A DNA stretch of 64,000 nt from Acidobacteriota bacterium. Lineage in GTDB: Bacteria > Acidobacteriota > Terriglobia > Bryobacterales > Bryobacteraceae. The stretch is from assembly GCA_026394055.1 (NCBI GenBank), contig JAPKYZ010000101.1, forward strand, positions 121,559-185,558. Direction: 5' to 3'. The position numbers were made by a program, and so were the translations under genes. Shown here piece after piece: positions 8,230 to 16,721 of this stretch; position 1 is the stretch's first letter, and every line of letters begins with the position of its first letter. The notes under the pieces are model-generated. The model worked only from the letters and a program-made list of their open reading frames with translations, had not been told where the DNA came from and did not search any database.

Positions 8230-8474
8230 GACGCGACGCGTTCAGCCGGATAGATGACCGATGCCTGCAGAGCTTCGGCCGCAAAAGCCAGAGCGGCCCG
8301 AATCCCCTCCCGGGTGATATGAGGATGAGCCAGGAGAATCTGCTCTTCAGTTTGCCCGGCGGCGAACTTCTCCAAGATCAATTCCACGGTGATCCGTGTG
8401 CCACGGATGACGGGTTTGCCGGCCATGACCTTCGGGTTGGAGACGATGAGCCCAGAACCCTGCACGGTATGCAC
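8226..8474 (-). CDS. DUF433 antitoxin-like protein
   Basis: An 82-aa protein from a GTG start. It contains the DUF433 signature: NPKVMAGKPVIRGTRITVELILEKFAAGQTEEQIL as the winged-HTH-like core, then HITREGIRAALAFAAE. DUF433 proteins usually precede a DUF5615 PIN-like toxin and act as the antitoxin and repressor. Here the toxin frame follows with a 4-bp overlap but stops after 24 codons. The antitoxin itself looks intact, so this may be a solitary antitoxin. Confidence 0.85.
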   Translation of the reverse strand: MHTVQGSGLIVSNPKVMAGKPVIRGTRITVELILEKFAAGQTEEQILLAHPHITREGIRAALAFAAEALQASVIYPAERVAS

Positions 8475-8528
8475 CTTTCTGGCTCTAGTCTAGCGCCAGA
8501 ATTCCGGTAGCAAGTTTGGCCGCCCGTT

Positions 8529-8984
8529 CTACGCTTGGAGCCCATCCCAGGACCACCGCGGGATGCTGAGGCCGTGGGGTACATCATCGGCGGACTCATG
8601 GTAGCGGGCCATCGTGGTCGTCGTGGCCCAGGTGAAGTAGTCGTATAGCACTTGCCGCAAAACGGGATCCTTGGCTAGCCCAACATCGGTCAGTGCCTGG
8701 TCGAAACAAGCAATCGCCCGGCGATCCATTTCCCCGTGCTCCCCGTTTCCGCTATGCATCTTGACGACATAGGTTTCGTCGCCAAAGGAATCAGAATACA
8801 TGGGCGGTCCGCCGAGCGCCTCAGCCCAATAGGCAGCCAGCCGAGCGGTGTGATCGGGGTGGTAACCGTGGCTGAAGGCGTGGGCGACCACCTCGTCGGC
8901 CATGACGCGATGATGCCAAGCATCGGCCAGGCGAATGAGGCCGTCGCATCCACCGGCCGCCTCGAAGACAGTCCGCATGCTCAC
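8529..8984 (-). CDS. Group II-like truncated hemoglobin
   Basis: A 151-aa globin-like protein. It shows the truncated-hemoglobin helices: an N-terminal FEAAGGCDGLIRLADAWHHRV, then AFSHGYHPDHTARLAAYWAEALGGPPMYS, and a region with the presumed proximal His (NGEHGEMDRRAIACFDQAL). Such proteins bind O2 or NO and act in oxygen or NO chemistry in the cytoplasm. The listed start is GTG; an ATG two codons later is as likely, since neither has a strong ribosome binding site. It is monocistronic. Confidence 0.85.
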   Translation of the reverse strand: MSMRTVFEAAGGCDGLIRLADAWHHRVMADEVVAHAFSHGYHPDHTARLAAYWAEALGGPPMYSDSFGDETYVVKMHSGNGEHGEMDRRAIACFDQALTDVGLAKDPVLRQVLYDYFTWATTTTMARYHESADDVPHGLSIPRWSWDGLQA

Positions 8985-9007
8985 ATCTTAACAACGGGAC
9001 CAGGTGA

Positions 9008-9790
9008 CTACTTCTGTGCGATGCGTTGACGAAGGTTGCCGATGGCGGTTTGCATGGCGCCGCGGTAGACGGCCGAGTCTGCGCCCCAGCTGATGACGTT
9101 GAAGCCAATACTTAGCCATTGGTCGGCTTGTTCCATGGCGCCGGGTTGGATGCCGGCTTGTTTGCCGTGCTTACGGGTGGCGGCGATTACTTTGTCCAGG
9201 GCTGCGAGAAAGCGCGGGTTCTGGAATTCGGCGGGGATGCCCATCTGCGTCGAGAGGTCAAAGTGGCCCACCCAGAGGTTGTCGACGCCCGGGACGGCGG
9301 CGATGGCGTCGGCGTTCTCGACACCTAAGGGCGACTCAATCTGGCAGATGACGACGCTCGATTCATTGATCTCGCGGAAGTATTTCACCGGTTCGAGCGG
9401 CAGAAAGTCTGTATGCGCGGTCCCGATGCCGACGCCGCGGCTGCCTTGCGGCGCGAACTTTACAGCTTGCACGATGCGGGCGGCTTCTTCCGGTGTTTGT
9501 ACGTTGCCGATCATCACACCCAGCGCTCCGGCGTCCATGATGCGCGCCAGGAAGTGATACTGCGGCTGGGGGACGCGCACGAAGGGGGCGTAGCCGGCGG
9601 CCTTGGAATAGGCGATCAGATCCGCGACGCGTTCGACGCCGAAGCAGGAATGCTCCATGTCGTAGATGACGAAGTCAAGGTCGAGCGAATCGAGGATCTT
9701 GGCCATGCCCCGGGTGCCGAACTCCCACACCATGTGGCCAATGGGGATGCGGCCTTCGTCCAGGGCTTGGCGATAGCGGTTAACTTTCAT
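9008..9790 (-). CDS. HpcH/HpaI family aldolase
   Basis: A 260-aa TIM-barrel aldolase of the HpcH/HpaI (2-keto-3-deoxy-L-rhamnonate aldolase-like) family. Visible landmarks are FVIYDMEHS near residue 40, FVRVP (substrate Arg), and the metal/carboxylate motifs QIESPLGVENADAI and GHFDLSTQMG. These divalent-metal enzymes cleave or form 4-hydroxy-2-oxoacids to give pyruvate and an aldehyde. The ATG overlaps the upstream dehydrogenase stop by 4 bp (ATGA). The pair suggests catabolism of a 2-keto- or 2-hydroxyacid; the substrate is unknown. Confidence 0.9.
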   Translation of the reverse strand: MKVNRYRQALDEGRIPIGHMVWEFGTRGMAKILDSLDLDFVIYDMEHSCFGVERVADLIAYSKAAGYAPFVRVPQPQYHFLARIMDAGALGVMIGNVQTPEEAARIVQAVKFAPQGSRGVGIGTAHTDFLPLEPVKYFREINESSVVICQIESPLGVENADAIAAVPGVDNLWVGHFDLSTQMGIPAEFQNPRFLAALDKVIAATRKHGKQAGIQPGAMEQADQWLSIGFNVISWGADSAVYRGAMQTAIGNLRQRIAQK

Positions 9791-10821
9791 GAACGGAAAC
9801 GCTCCAGTTTGTTGAGGAAGCCCTCGCGGCCGAGGACCTGCTTGTTGACGATCGCGGCCGGCACGGCGCCACGGGCGACGGTGACGATGTTATCGCACGC
9901 CTCCAGGCTGTTGTCGCGCGCGATTTCAAGCGTCCACGGCAGGCCGTGGGGCGTGAAGATGGTGTTGGGGCACTGGCGCAACGGATGGTCCAGCGGCAAC
10001 GGCTCCGTCTCAAAGACGTCGAGCCCCGCGCCCGCAATCCAGCCTTCGTTCAGCGCGCGGACCAGCGGCTCATGCTGCACGATGGGGCCGCGGGCGGTGT
10101 TGATCAAGTAGGCCGTGGGCTTCATCATCCGCAGTTCCGGCTCACCCACCAGACCGCGGGTTTGGGCGTTTAAGAAGGTGTTGACGGCCAGATAGTCGCT
10201 TTGGCGGAACAGGGTTTCTTTGTCCACCAGCTCGATATTCAGCGCCGCGGCTTGGGCTTTGTCGATGTAGGGGTCATGCGCGATCAAGGCTCCAAAGCCG
10301 AGCGATTGGACCATGCTGAACAGCTCTCGCGCAATGTTGCCGCAGCCGAGCGAGCCCAGCACGCGGCCCTTGATGTTCCAGCCGAGCGACGGCAGGTCAC
10401 CCCGCCAGCCGCCGCGGCGCACCAGCGCGTCTTGCTTCACCAGGTTGGTGGAGAGCGCCATCAGCAGCGTCAGAATCGCTTCTGCTACGGGCCGCTTTAC
10501 CGCTTGCGGGGTGATGGCGAGGGCGATCTCGTTGTCGGTGATGGCCTCGGTGTCGATCATGTCGTAGCCCACGCCCCAGCGTGAGATCAGGGCCAGGCGA
10601 TGGACGCCGGTGACGCTTTCGCGCGTGAACTTGGTGGCCAGGGCGAAGATGGCGTCGTACCGGTCGCAGGCTTCGGGCGTGGCGACGTTGCCGGGCAGGG
10701 TCGGCATCTCTTCCCAGGCGATGCCCGCCGGGCCGAGCACGGATTCCAGTTCCTTTTCAAACTTGCCTTGGGCTTCGACGAAGAAGTCCGGGGTGATGCC
10801 GACACGAAAGGTAGCGCTCAT
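9787..10821 (-). CDS. D-2-hydroxyacid dehydrogenase
   Basis: A 344-aa NAD(P)-dependent D-isomer-specific 2-hydroxyacid dehydrogenase (SerA/GyaR superfamily). Motifs in order: SRWGVGYDMIDTEA, the Rossmann GCGNIARELF near residue 155, catalytic Arg in NTARGPIV, Glu in DVFETEPL, and the His in TPHGLPW. The ATG at 10821 (MSATFRVGI) is chosen because the longer open frame upstream overlaps the divergent RidA promoter region and has no homology features. It is the first gene of a two-gene operon with the aldolase. Confidence 0.92.
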   Translation of the reverse strand: MSATFRVGITPDFFVEAQGKFEKELESVLGPAGIAWEEMPTLPGNVATPEACDRYDAIFALATKFTRESVTGVHRLALISRWGVGYDMIDTEAITDNEIALAITPQAVKRPVAEAILTLLMALSTNLVKQDALVRRGGWRGDLPSLGWNIKGRVLGSLGCGNIARELFSMVQSLGFGALIAHDPYIDKAQAAALNIELVDKETLFRQSDYLAVNTFLNAQTRGLVGEPELRMMKPTAYLINTARGPIVQHEPLVRALNEGWIAGAGLDVFETEPLPLDHPLRQCPNTIFTPHGLPWTLEIARDNSLEACDNIVTVARGAVPAAIVNKQVLGREGFLNKLERFRS

Positions 10822-10924
10822 GTGCAGCGCGATTATATCGATCTGGTGACGGCAGCGGAGCGGCGATTTCTGCCGGTCGCGTTGCCTGATGGCGGGGCCT
10901 TCGCTTACGCTGAAGATTCCACCT

Positions 10925-11362
10925 ATGACTCCCCAACAAATTGCCGAATCGCTCGGCCTCACTTTTGAGAAGCAGACTCCGGGATACCTGAACCTCTGCA
11001 TCCGCTCCGGCAACCAGCTGATCTCCTCCGGCCACGTCAGCACGCTGAAAGGCAAGCTGGGCGTTGACCTCGTCACGGAACAGGGCTACGGCGCGGCTCG
11101 CGATTGCGTGGCGAAGATTCTGAACTCGGTGTGGAACACGCACGGCACGCTCGATGGGCTGCGCGTGGTGAAGGTGCTGGGCTGCGTGAACTCAGCGCCC
11201 GACTTTATTGAGCACCACCTGGTGATCAATGGCGCCTCGGATCTACTGCACGAGATTTTTGGCAAGACCGGCAATGGCTTCCATGCCCGCTCCGCGCTGG
11301 GCTTCGCTTCGCTGCCCACTGGTGTGGCGGTGGAAGTGGAAGCGGTGTTCGAGATTCTCTAG
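10925..11362 (+). CDS. RidA/YjgF-like family protein
   Basis: A 145-aa protein of the Rid superfamily, in the subgroup with longer chains (VSTLKGKLGVD, GYGAARDCVAKILNSV, PDFIEHHLVINGASDLLHEIFG, ARSALGFASLPTGVAVEVEAVFEI). It forms trimers that in the archetype deaminate reactive enamine/imine intermediates. It is transcribed away from the hydroxyacid dehydrogenase operon across a 103-bp spacer, so both may share regulation. The ATG at 10925 is preferred over one 12 codons upstream. Confidence 0.88.
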   Translation: MTPQQIAESLGLTFEKQTPGYLNLCIRSGNQLISSGHVSTLKGKLGVDLVTEQGYGAARDCVAKILNSVWNTHGTLDGLRVVKVLGCVNSAPDFIEHHLVINGASDLLHEIFGKTGNGFHARSALGFASLPTGVAVEVEAVFEIL

Positions 11363-11364
11363 TT

Positions 11365-11450
11365 TCAGCGCTGGGTTTCCCGCAAAGACGCTAAGACGCA
11401 AAGAGCGGCCTTAGTTACTTTGCGGCTTTGCGACTTGGCGGGAAACTAGA
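11365..11450. repeat. Imperfect palindromic element, 'CGCAAAGACGC' family copy 1
   Basis: In the 98-bp spacer between convergent genes, the sequence GTTTCCCGCAAAGACGC with TAAGACGCAAAG (about 11375-11403) faces a reverse-complement-like arm CTTTGCGGCTTTGCG with CGGGAAAC (about 11418-11446), giving a long imperfect stem. It probably serves as a bidirectional terminator. A related single arm occurs at 20004-20040, so this is a dispersed repeat family. Confidence 0.65.
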
Positions 11451-11460
11451 GGCGAACTTC

Positions 11461-12222
11461 CTATCGCCCGGTAACGCTGGAGGCTGCACTGCTGCGCGCT
11501 TCGATGCGCGTCATGGCGGTGCGGGCTAAGCGGGCGATGCTGATGGGTGGCATCAGGCCGAAGCCGCGGGGGCCGGCGGTCATTTCTTCATCCTGGGGCG
11601 CTAGCGCCTTCAGTGCGGTCAGATCTGACGGATCGCCCAGTTCGCCGATGACGCGGAGGGCGGCGAGACGGGCGGGGATCTCGTTGATCGCCAGCAGCTC
11701 CCGCGCGCGGACCAGCACCCGTGGGCTGCGGAAGCGCAAGGCGGCTTCGAGCGCCATCAGGCCCACCGTGTCACTGGTGTGCGCCAGCTGCAGCAGAGCA
11801 TTGAGTGCTTCTGGTTGATCGAGCAAGGCCAGCGCCTGCAAGCCCGACATGCTGACCATGGCGTTGGGGTCCCGGGCGGCGTTGATGAGCAGCGGAATCT
11901 GCGCGGGGTCCTGCAAGCGGCCCAGGGCATCGATGGCGACGGCGCGTACGTCGGGCTGGGCGTGCGAGGCAGCGGTGGCGAGCTCGGCAGTGGCGGCGAT
12001 CTGCTGGAGATTGCGGGCGGCGCAGGCGCGGAGGGCTTCATCAGCCAGTAGCTCCAGCATGCGGGCCTTGGCCGCGGCGGTCGAGTCTCCGCGCAAGGCG
12101 AAGCAGGCGTCGTTGCGTTGCGCGGAGTTGAGCTTGGGGTTGCTGGCTTGATCGAGCAGGGTGGCCCGGTCAGCCGCCGCGGCCGCGATGCTGAAGGCGG
12201 TGATCAACAAGAGGGCTCGCAT
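11461..12222 (-). CDS. Exported HEAT-repeat protein
   Basis: A 253-aa protein with a signal peptide (MRALLLITAFSIAAAAA). The rest is an alpha-helical array of HEAT/PBS-lyase-like repeats of about 30 residues: VRAVAIDALGRLQDPAQIPLLINAA, then VSMSGLQALALLDQPEALNALL, then LMALEAALRFRSPRVLVRA, then ARLAALRVIGELGDPSDLTAL. It is a protein-protein interaction scaffold of unknown partner. Its start codon abuts the TAA of the TPR gene. It is the last gene of the DUF4331-TPR-HEAT operon. Confidence 0.8.
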   Translation of the reverse strand: MRALLLITAFSIAAAAADRATLLDQASNPKLNSAQRNDACFALRGDSTAAAKARMLELLADEALRACAARNLQQIAATAELATAASHAQPDVRAVAIDALGRLQDPAQIPLLINAARDPNAMVSMSGLQALALLDQPEALNALLQLAHTSDTVGLMALEAALRFRSPRVLVRARELLAINEIPARLAALRVIGELGDPSDLTALKALAPQDEEMTAGPRGFGLMPPISIARLARTAMTRIEARSSAASSVTGR

Positions 12223-13542
12223 TTAGCGGGTCTCCTTCGCGGTGGCGTCGCCGGTGCTGAGCTCTTTCAGCTTGGCTTGCGCGATGGCGGCCTGCCGCAG
12301 ATCGAACTGCGGGTTCAGGGTGAGCGCTAGCTGCAGCTCCCGCACAGCGTCAGTTTTCTTGCCCAGCGCGGCGGCGATCATGCCGGCGTGGTAGTGGAAG
12401 CTGGCTTCGGGTGTGCCCATCTTCAGCGCTTTCACCATTGCCTCCTGCGCTGCCTCCAACTGGCCATTCTTGAAGAGCGCCCAGCCGAGCGCGTCGTAGC
12501 TGAACACGTCCTGGCGGATGTCGAGTTCGCCTTGCGCCAGTTCGAGCGCGCGGGGCAGCTGATGGTCGAGGTTCGCGTAGATCAGCACCAGCGTGCGATT
12601 CGCCGGCTGTTTGGCGGCGCGCTCCATTTTGTCGACGACATCGACCAGCGCCAGCTGCTTCTGAGCCTCGGCCTTGTTGCCGGTGGCGGCGTACAGGTCG
12701 TGGAGGGCGGCGGCGTATTCGGGCGCGGGGTTGATGGCCTGGGCTTGCTGGAAGGCGGCGATGGCGGCGGTGAGGTCACCGGTCATGGTGAGCGTCTTGC
12801 CTAGACCGCCGAAGGCCGGATGGTAGTTGGCCAGGTAGCGCGAGGCACGCTCAAAGGCGGGGCGAGCTTCGGCGGGACGGTTGGTCCGCAGGTAGAGATT
12901 GCCCAGTTCCACCCAGCACCAGGCCATATGCTCAGCGGAGCGGCTGCCCGCTTGCAGAGCCATCTTCATCAGTTGGATGGCCCCGTCCGGATCGCCCACC
13001 ACGTAGCGGTACCAGGCGGCGCGGTTGTAGCTCGAAAGGTCCGGCCGCAGGGTAACCATCTTCTGGTAGGCGTCGGCGGCGCCGGGGTAGTCGCCCATCT
13101 CCATTAGGGCATCGCCGAGGGTGCCCCAGTTCCAGGGGTCATCGGGCGCGAGCTGCACCAGCTTGCGGGAGGCGGCGGCGACGTTCTTGAAGTGGTGATG
13201 TTCCAGCTCAATCTCGTTCTTGATCCGCAGGGCTTCGTAGTTGCTTGCGTCTTGCGAGAGCACGTTATCGATCACTTGGCCGGCGCGCGTGAGGTAGACC
13301 GGGTCCGTGGTTTCGCGCATCTTCTGGATGTAGGCCGTGGCCAGCAGGTTGTGATAGTGCAGCGTTTCGGGCTTGGTGTCGACCAGCGTCTGGTACATCT
13401 TCAGGCGGTCGTCGGTTTTGAGTTTGGTGACGCCATCCAGCAGCGCGCGCTCCTTCAAGGCGGCGGCGAGGCGTTCGGGATCTTGCGCGAACACTGGGAT
13501 CAGCAGCGATGCCAGACAGCAGAGAATCATTTTCGGTTGCAT
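12223..13542 (-). CDS. Exported TPR-repeat protein
   Basis: A 439-aa protein with a signal peptide (ILCCLASLLIPVFAQ). It consists of tetratricopeptide repeats from about residue 50 to 420, for example DPWNWGTLGDALMEMGDYPGAADAYQK, ALGWALFKNGQLEAAQEAMVKAL and ASFHYHAGMIAAALGKKTDAVRELQLAL. It is predicted to be periplasmic and to act as a scaffold. It sits 90 bp downstream of the DUF4331 gene and directly joins the HEAT gene, so all three are likely one transcript and one assembly. Confidence 0.82.
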   Translation of the reverse strand: MQPKMILCCLASLLIPVFAQDPERLAAALKERALLDGVTKLKTDDRLKMYQTLVDTKPETLHYHNLLATAYIQKMRETTDPVYLTRAGQVIDNVLSQDASNYEALRIKNEIELEHHHFKNVAAASRKLVQLAPDDPWNWGTLGDALMEMGDYPGAADAYQKMVTLRPDLSSYNRAAWYRYVVGDPDGAIQLMKMALQAGSRSAEHMAWCWVELGNLYLRTNRPAEARPAFERASRYLANYHPAFGGLGKTLTMTGDLTAAIAAFQQAQAINPAPEYAAALHDLYAATGNKAEAQKQLALVDVVDKMERAAKQPANRTLVLIYANLDHQLPRALELAQGELDIRQDVFSYDALGWALFKNGQLEAAQEAMVKALKMGTPEASFHYHAGMIAAALGKKTDAVRELQLALTLNPQFDLRQAAIAQAKLKELSTGDATAKETR

Positions 13543-13632
13543 GGGTAAGTTCCTCGTGGCTCTTCTTCAGGCTGGAAAAAATGGGGCGGCAGCGTCCCGC
13601 CGCCCCGCAACCAGAAGAAGGTTCGTCTGTGC

Positions 13633-15060
13633 TTATTGGTTGGTATTCATGCCCCGGCCGTTGGTGCCTTCGATTTGCGAGTGCTTGTAGCCCGCATGCG
13701 GAGGCGCGTGGAACGGAAACCGGTCGAGATAGGGGATATCGTTGCTGTTGACGCCATCGCCCAGGGGCGGGGCGTTCGAGAAGCCCGGCACCAGCACTCC
13801 GGCCAAGGCGCGGAAGCCGATGTCGACGACGTCGTCACCGATGCGGCGGCCGCCAAAGGGCCAGCCGGCGTTGTCACCACCCAGGGGGCCTAGGCGGCTC
13901 TGGCTGGCCATGGGCGTCGGGGCGATGGTCAGGTCGATGCGCGTAATGTCGGGCACGAAGACGCCCAACAGGTCGTTGCGCGGGGCGGGCGGCACGTTGA
14001 GGCCGAAGACACCTTTCAGGATGCCCGAGGCGAAGAACGGATCGCCGATGTACTGCGCCCACTGGCGGTCGTCGGCGGGCTGGCTGCGGTTCCACTTGTC
14101 TTTCATGGGCAGCGGGATCAGGGCCTCGACGGTCAGGGGGTTGCCCACGCGGTCAATCTGCATGTACTCGCCGATGTTCACCGGGTCGCCGGGGCTGGGA
14201 CGCAGGGTCACCAGTTGGCGGGCGGTAACGGCCCAGGCGCCGATCTTGGCGTTGGCGGCCTTGGGGTCGGTGGGTGCCGTGCCGTCGGCGGTCAACATCG
14301 TGATGGGAGCCTCAATGGCGATCAGGCTGATGTTGTAGCCCGCAAAGCCATCGACGGCGGCGGGAGCGGCCGGGCCGTTGCCCTGATCCGCCATTCCGGC
14401 CAGTACGGGAGCGGGTGCGCGGAAGTTCAAGGTGTCGAACGTGGCCGCGGAGTCAAAGTAGAACGCATCGTCGCGCGGGCCGGCGAAGACGCGCATGCCG
14501 TTGGCGAGCTCAAAAACCGCCGCCTTGCCCAGGTTCTGTTCGTAGTTGGGGGTCGATTTGGGTCCGAGATTGGGGGGCGCGACGGTCAGCAGCTTGCCGT
14601 TGCGGTCCTTGTCGTAGAAGGTGGCGGTGCCCGTCTTCAGGTTGCGGACGACGACGGTATACCGTTGCACCAGAAAGACTTCCGGGCCATCGATGGAGGA
14701 AATCTTGCCGAAGTAGGAGACAAACGTCGGGTTGTCGCGGAGTTCGGTGCGGAACACCAGGTCCACCTGGAGATCCGCGTTGCCGTCCAGGCCGCGGGAG
14801 TTGTTGACATTGAACCGGTAGAGCACGCTATCGGAAAACTTGTAATAGCTGGGCCCGTTGTCCGGGTTCTGGAAACCCTGCACCGACATCGACATCACCA
14901 CGCGGTCGGCGCGGCCGGCTTCATAGCTCCGGAAGATGTAGAAATCGTTCAGGTTGGCCGTCTGATCTTCGAGCAGCATCGGCCCATTGCGATGGCTGGC
15001 CGCAAACGTGGCGCTGATGGTCAACGCGGCGGCGGCAAGCCGTTTCATAGTAGAAAACAT
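13633..15060 (-). CDS. DUF4331 family exported protein
   Basis: A 475-aa protein with a signal peptide (MKRLAAAALTISATFAASH) that matches DUF4331: the N-terminal SHRNGPMLLEDQTANLNDFYIFRSYE, then beta-rich repeats (DLQVDLVFRTEL), and the C-terminal GRRIGDDVVDIGFRAL with GDGVNSNDIPYLDRFPF. The ATG at 15060 is chosen because AAGGAGGGG lies just upstream at good spacing; an ATG four codons later would be too far from it. DUF4331 proteins are secreted and often sit next to TPR proteins, as here. The function is not established. Confidence 0.88.
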   Translation of the reverse strand: MFSTMKRLAAAALTISATFAASHRNGPMLLEDQTANLNDFYIFRSYEAGRADRVVMSMSVQGFQNPDNGPSYYKFSDSVLYRFNVNNSRGLDGNADLQVDLVFRTELRDNPTFVSYFGKISSIDGPEVFLVQRYTVVVRNLKTGTATFYDKDRNGKLLTVAPPNLGPKSTPNYEQNLGKAAVFELANGMRVFAGPRDDAFYFDSAATFDTLNFRAPAPVLAGMADQGNGPAAPAAVDGFAGYNISLIAIEAPITMLTADGTAPTDPKAANAKIGAWAVTARQLVTLRPSPGDPVNIGEYMQIDRVGNPLTVEALIPLPMKDKWNRSQPADDRQWAQYIGDPFFASGILKGVFGLNVPPAPRNDLLGVFVPDITRIDLTIAPTPMASQSRLGPLGGDNAGWPFGGRRIGDDVVDIGFRALAGVLVPGFSNAPPLGDGVNSNDIPYLDRFPFHAPPHAGYKHSQIEGTNGRGMNTNQ

Positions 15061-15177
15061 TTCCCCTCCTTGTGAGGAATCTCAGCTGGTGTTACGGGGC
15101 GGGGGGTGAATCGGATTTGCTGGATGCTAGAATTCCGTGAGTCTGGCCCGAGCTGTGGTCCGGCTGAGGAGGAAGAT

Positions 15178-15633
15178 ATGTTGCGACACGTGCTGGCGAC
15201 GCTGGCCTATCGCGCCGGTAAAGCCCTGCGCGGCGCGGGCCCGGAGTTTGCCCGGTTTTCTGCTGGTGAGGGTGTACGGACGCCGGTAGAGATCCTGGCT
15301 CATATGAGCGACCTGCTCGATTGGGCGCTCTCCTATACGCTGGACGCTCCGGTTTGGGTGGCGAAGCCGGCGGGTGAGTGGGAGGCGGAGGTAGCCCGCT
15401 TTCACGCCGCGCTCGAGACGCTGGATGAGCGTTTGGCTGCCGCGGAGCCGCTGAAGGTCTCCCAAGAGCGGTTGTTCCAGGGCCCGCTGGCGGATGCGCT
15501 CACCCATACGGGGCAGTTGACGATGCTACGCCGGATGGCCACCGCTCCGGTGCGCCCGGAAAACTACTTCCAAGCCAGCATCACGACGGGGCGAGTGGGG
15601 GCCGATCAGGCTGCCCCGAATAGAGAATTCTAG
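15178..15633 (+). CDS. DinB-like four-helix protein
   Basis: A 151-aa protein from the ATG at 15178, with GAGGAGGA just upstream. It has the DinB/YfiT-like metal-binding four-helix layout: PVEILAHMSDLLDWAL with the first His, and DALTHTGQLTMLRRMA with the later His. Members are often metal-dependent thiol transferases or have no known function. It is divergent from the DUF4331 operon. The family call is moderately good; the substrate is unknown. Confidence 0.72.
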   Translation: MLRHVLATLAYRAGKALRGAGPEFARFSAGEGVRTPVEILAHMSDLLDWALSYTLDAPVWVAKPAGEWEAEVARFHAALETLDERLAAAEPLKVSQERLFQGPLADALTHTGQLTMLRRMATAPVRPENYFQASITTGRVGADQAAPNREF

Positions 15634-15841
15634 TTCTCCATGGCCCAGCTGCGGGTCTCGCATGCTGGGATGAACGTATGCTGCTTGGGCTGCGATTTGT
15701 GCCTTTGTGGCGCTAGGGACGTACAAGGAGCGAAACCCTGTGCCGAATGCCACGACTGGACGGAAACGCCTATCGACGAACTTCCCTCCGTCGATGATGT
15801 AGCCTTGTAGCATGAAGCGCGTCTAACAAAGGGAGAATCCA

Positions 15842-16090
15842 ATGCCACTCGAACTAGAACTTGCTTATTTTGAATCGATTAAGGCTGACCTAGTCAAGAA
15901 TCACCTCGGGAAGTTCGCTCTGGTGAAGGACCAGCGTTTCGTGGGCGCATTTGATAATCCGACCAACGCCTATGAAAAGGGAATTAAGGAGTTCGGTAAC
16001 ACGATCTTTCTTGTCAAGCGGATCGGCGAACAGGAAGAAGCGTATCGCAATCCAGCTTTGGCGCTGGGGCTGATGCAGGCCCGTCTTTGA
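15842..16090 (+). CDS. Small unrecognised protein upstream of retropepsin-like gene
   Basis: An 82-aa soluble protein, ELELAYFESIKADLVKNH...GKFALVKDQRFVGAFDNPTNAYEKGIKEFG. It is preceded by AAAGGGAG at suitable spacing. The pattern KFALVKDxxxVGxFxxxxxAYxxGxxxFG resembles small DUF5678-like proteins often encoded just upstream of retropepsin-like aspartic proteases, as here. No catalytic residues are visible. Codon usage and base composition are slightly more AT-rich than in neighbouring genes, hinting at acquisition. Confidence 0.7.
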   Translation: MPLELELAYFESIKADLVKNHLGKFALVKDQRFVGAFDNPTNAYEKGIKEFGNTIFLVKRIGEQEEAYRNPALALGLMQARL

Positions 16091-16154
16091 TTTTCTCCAT
16101 TGGGCGAAAGACGCGGGAGACACGCTTGAGACGTCAGGCCCGCTAATCCAAGTC

Positions 16155-16544
16155 GTGATCAGCATGCCGGTGGCGCTTGAGGAGTACTTTACCGAAAACG
16201 GTTTTGAGATTCCAGCCCCTGTAACTGGCTATGCCCTGATTGATACTGGGGCAACCAGCTCAGCCGTGCATGAACCAATTTTGCAGCAACTCAGCATTCT
16301 CCCCATTGATTCCAGTCCTACCTCGACTCCAAGTGGAGAGGGGCGATCGTTTGTTTACCCGGCCAGAGTATCGTTCCCAGGGCTGAGGGTGGGCGAACTC
16401 CGAATGGATCGGGTAATCGGCTCCCAACTCGACTGGGGTACGCCAGACGGACGGACCATTGTGATGCTGCTGGGCCGCGATCTGCTGAAGCACTTCCTGA
16501 TGGTCTACAACGGCCCGGGCTCCAACATCACGCTCGCTTTCTAG
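16155..16544 (+). CDS. Retropepsin-like aspartic protease
   Basis: A protein of about 129 aa with the single-lobe aspartic protease active site GYALIDTGATSSAV (D-T-G) and the later hydrophobic-glycine motif VMLLGRDLL, both characteristic of retropepsins. It probably acts as a dimer. The GTG at 16155 is the first usual start codon in frame, but coding-like sequence in the same frame runs back to about 16083 (FDFLHWAKDAGDTLETSG), so the true N-terminus may use a rare start or may have been lost. It is paired with the 82-aa gene upstream. Confidence 0.7.
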   Translation: MISMPVALEEYFTENGFEIPAPVTGYALIDTGATSSAVHEPILQQLSILPIDSSPTSTPSGEGRSFVYPARVSFPGLRVGELRMDRVIGSQLDWGTPDGRTIVMLLGRDLLKHFLMVYNGPGSNITLAF

Positions 16545-16721
16545 TTGACTGCGGGGGACGCGCATTGCGAGAGGCGCTGAGGTGCTCGACGCCGAGCCGT
16601 TTCCACGAATCTCGCCTCCCCTTCTAGGCCATCCCAGCCGCTCTTGCCAGCCGCCCGTGCCGTGCCTCATAGTGGAGGGAGGCGGGAACACCCGCGTTTT
16701 ACCGATGGGCCCAGGCACTTC

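Noticed and set aside
10822..11076. N-terminal extension of the 2-hydroxyacid dehydrogenase
   Set aside because: It overlaps the divergent RidA-like gene and its promoter, and the dehydrogenase family starts at MSATFRVGI.
15634..15841. Possible minus-strand small genes between the DinB-like and 82-aa genes
   Set aside because: Two overlapping frames exist, but neither shows a ribosome binding site or recognisable sequence.
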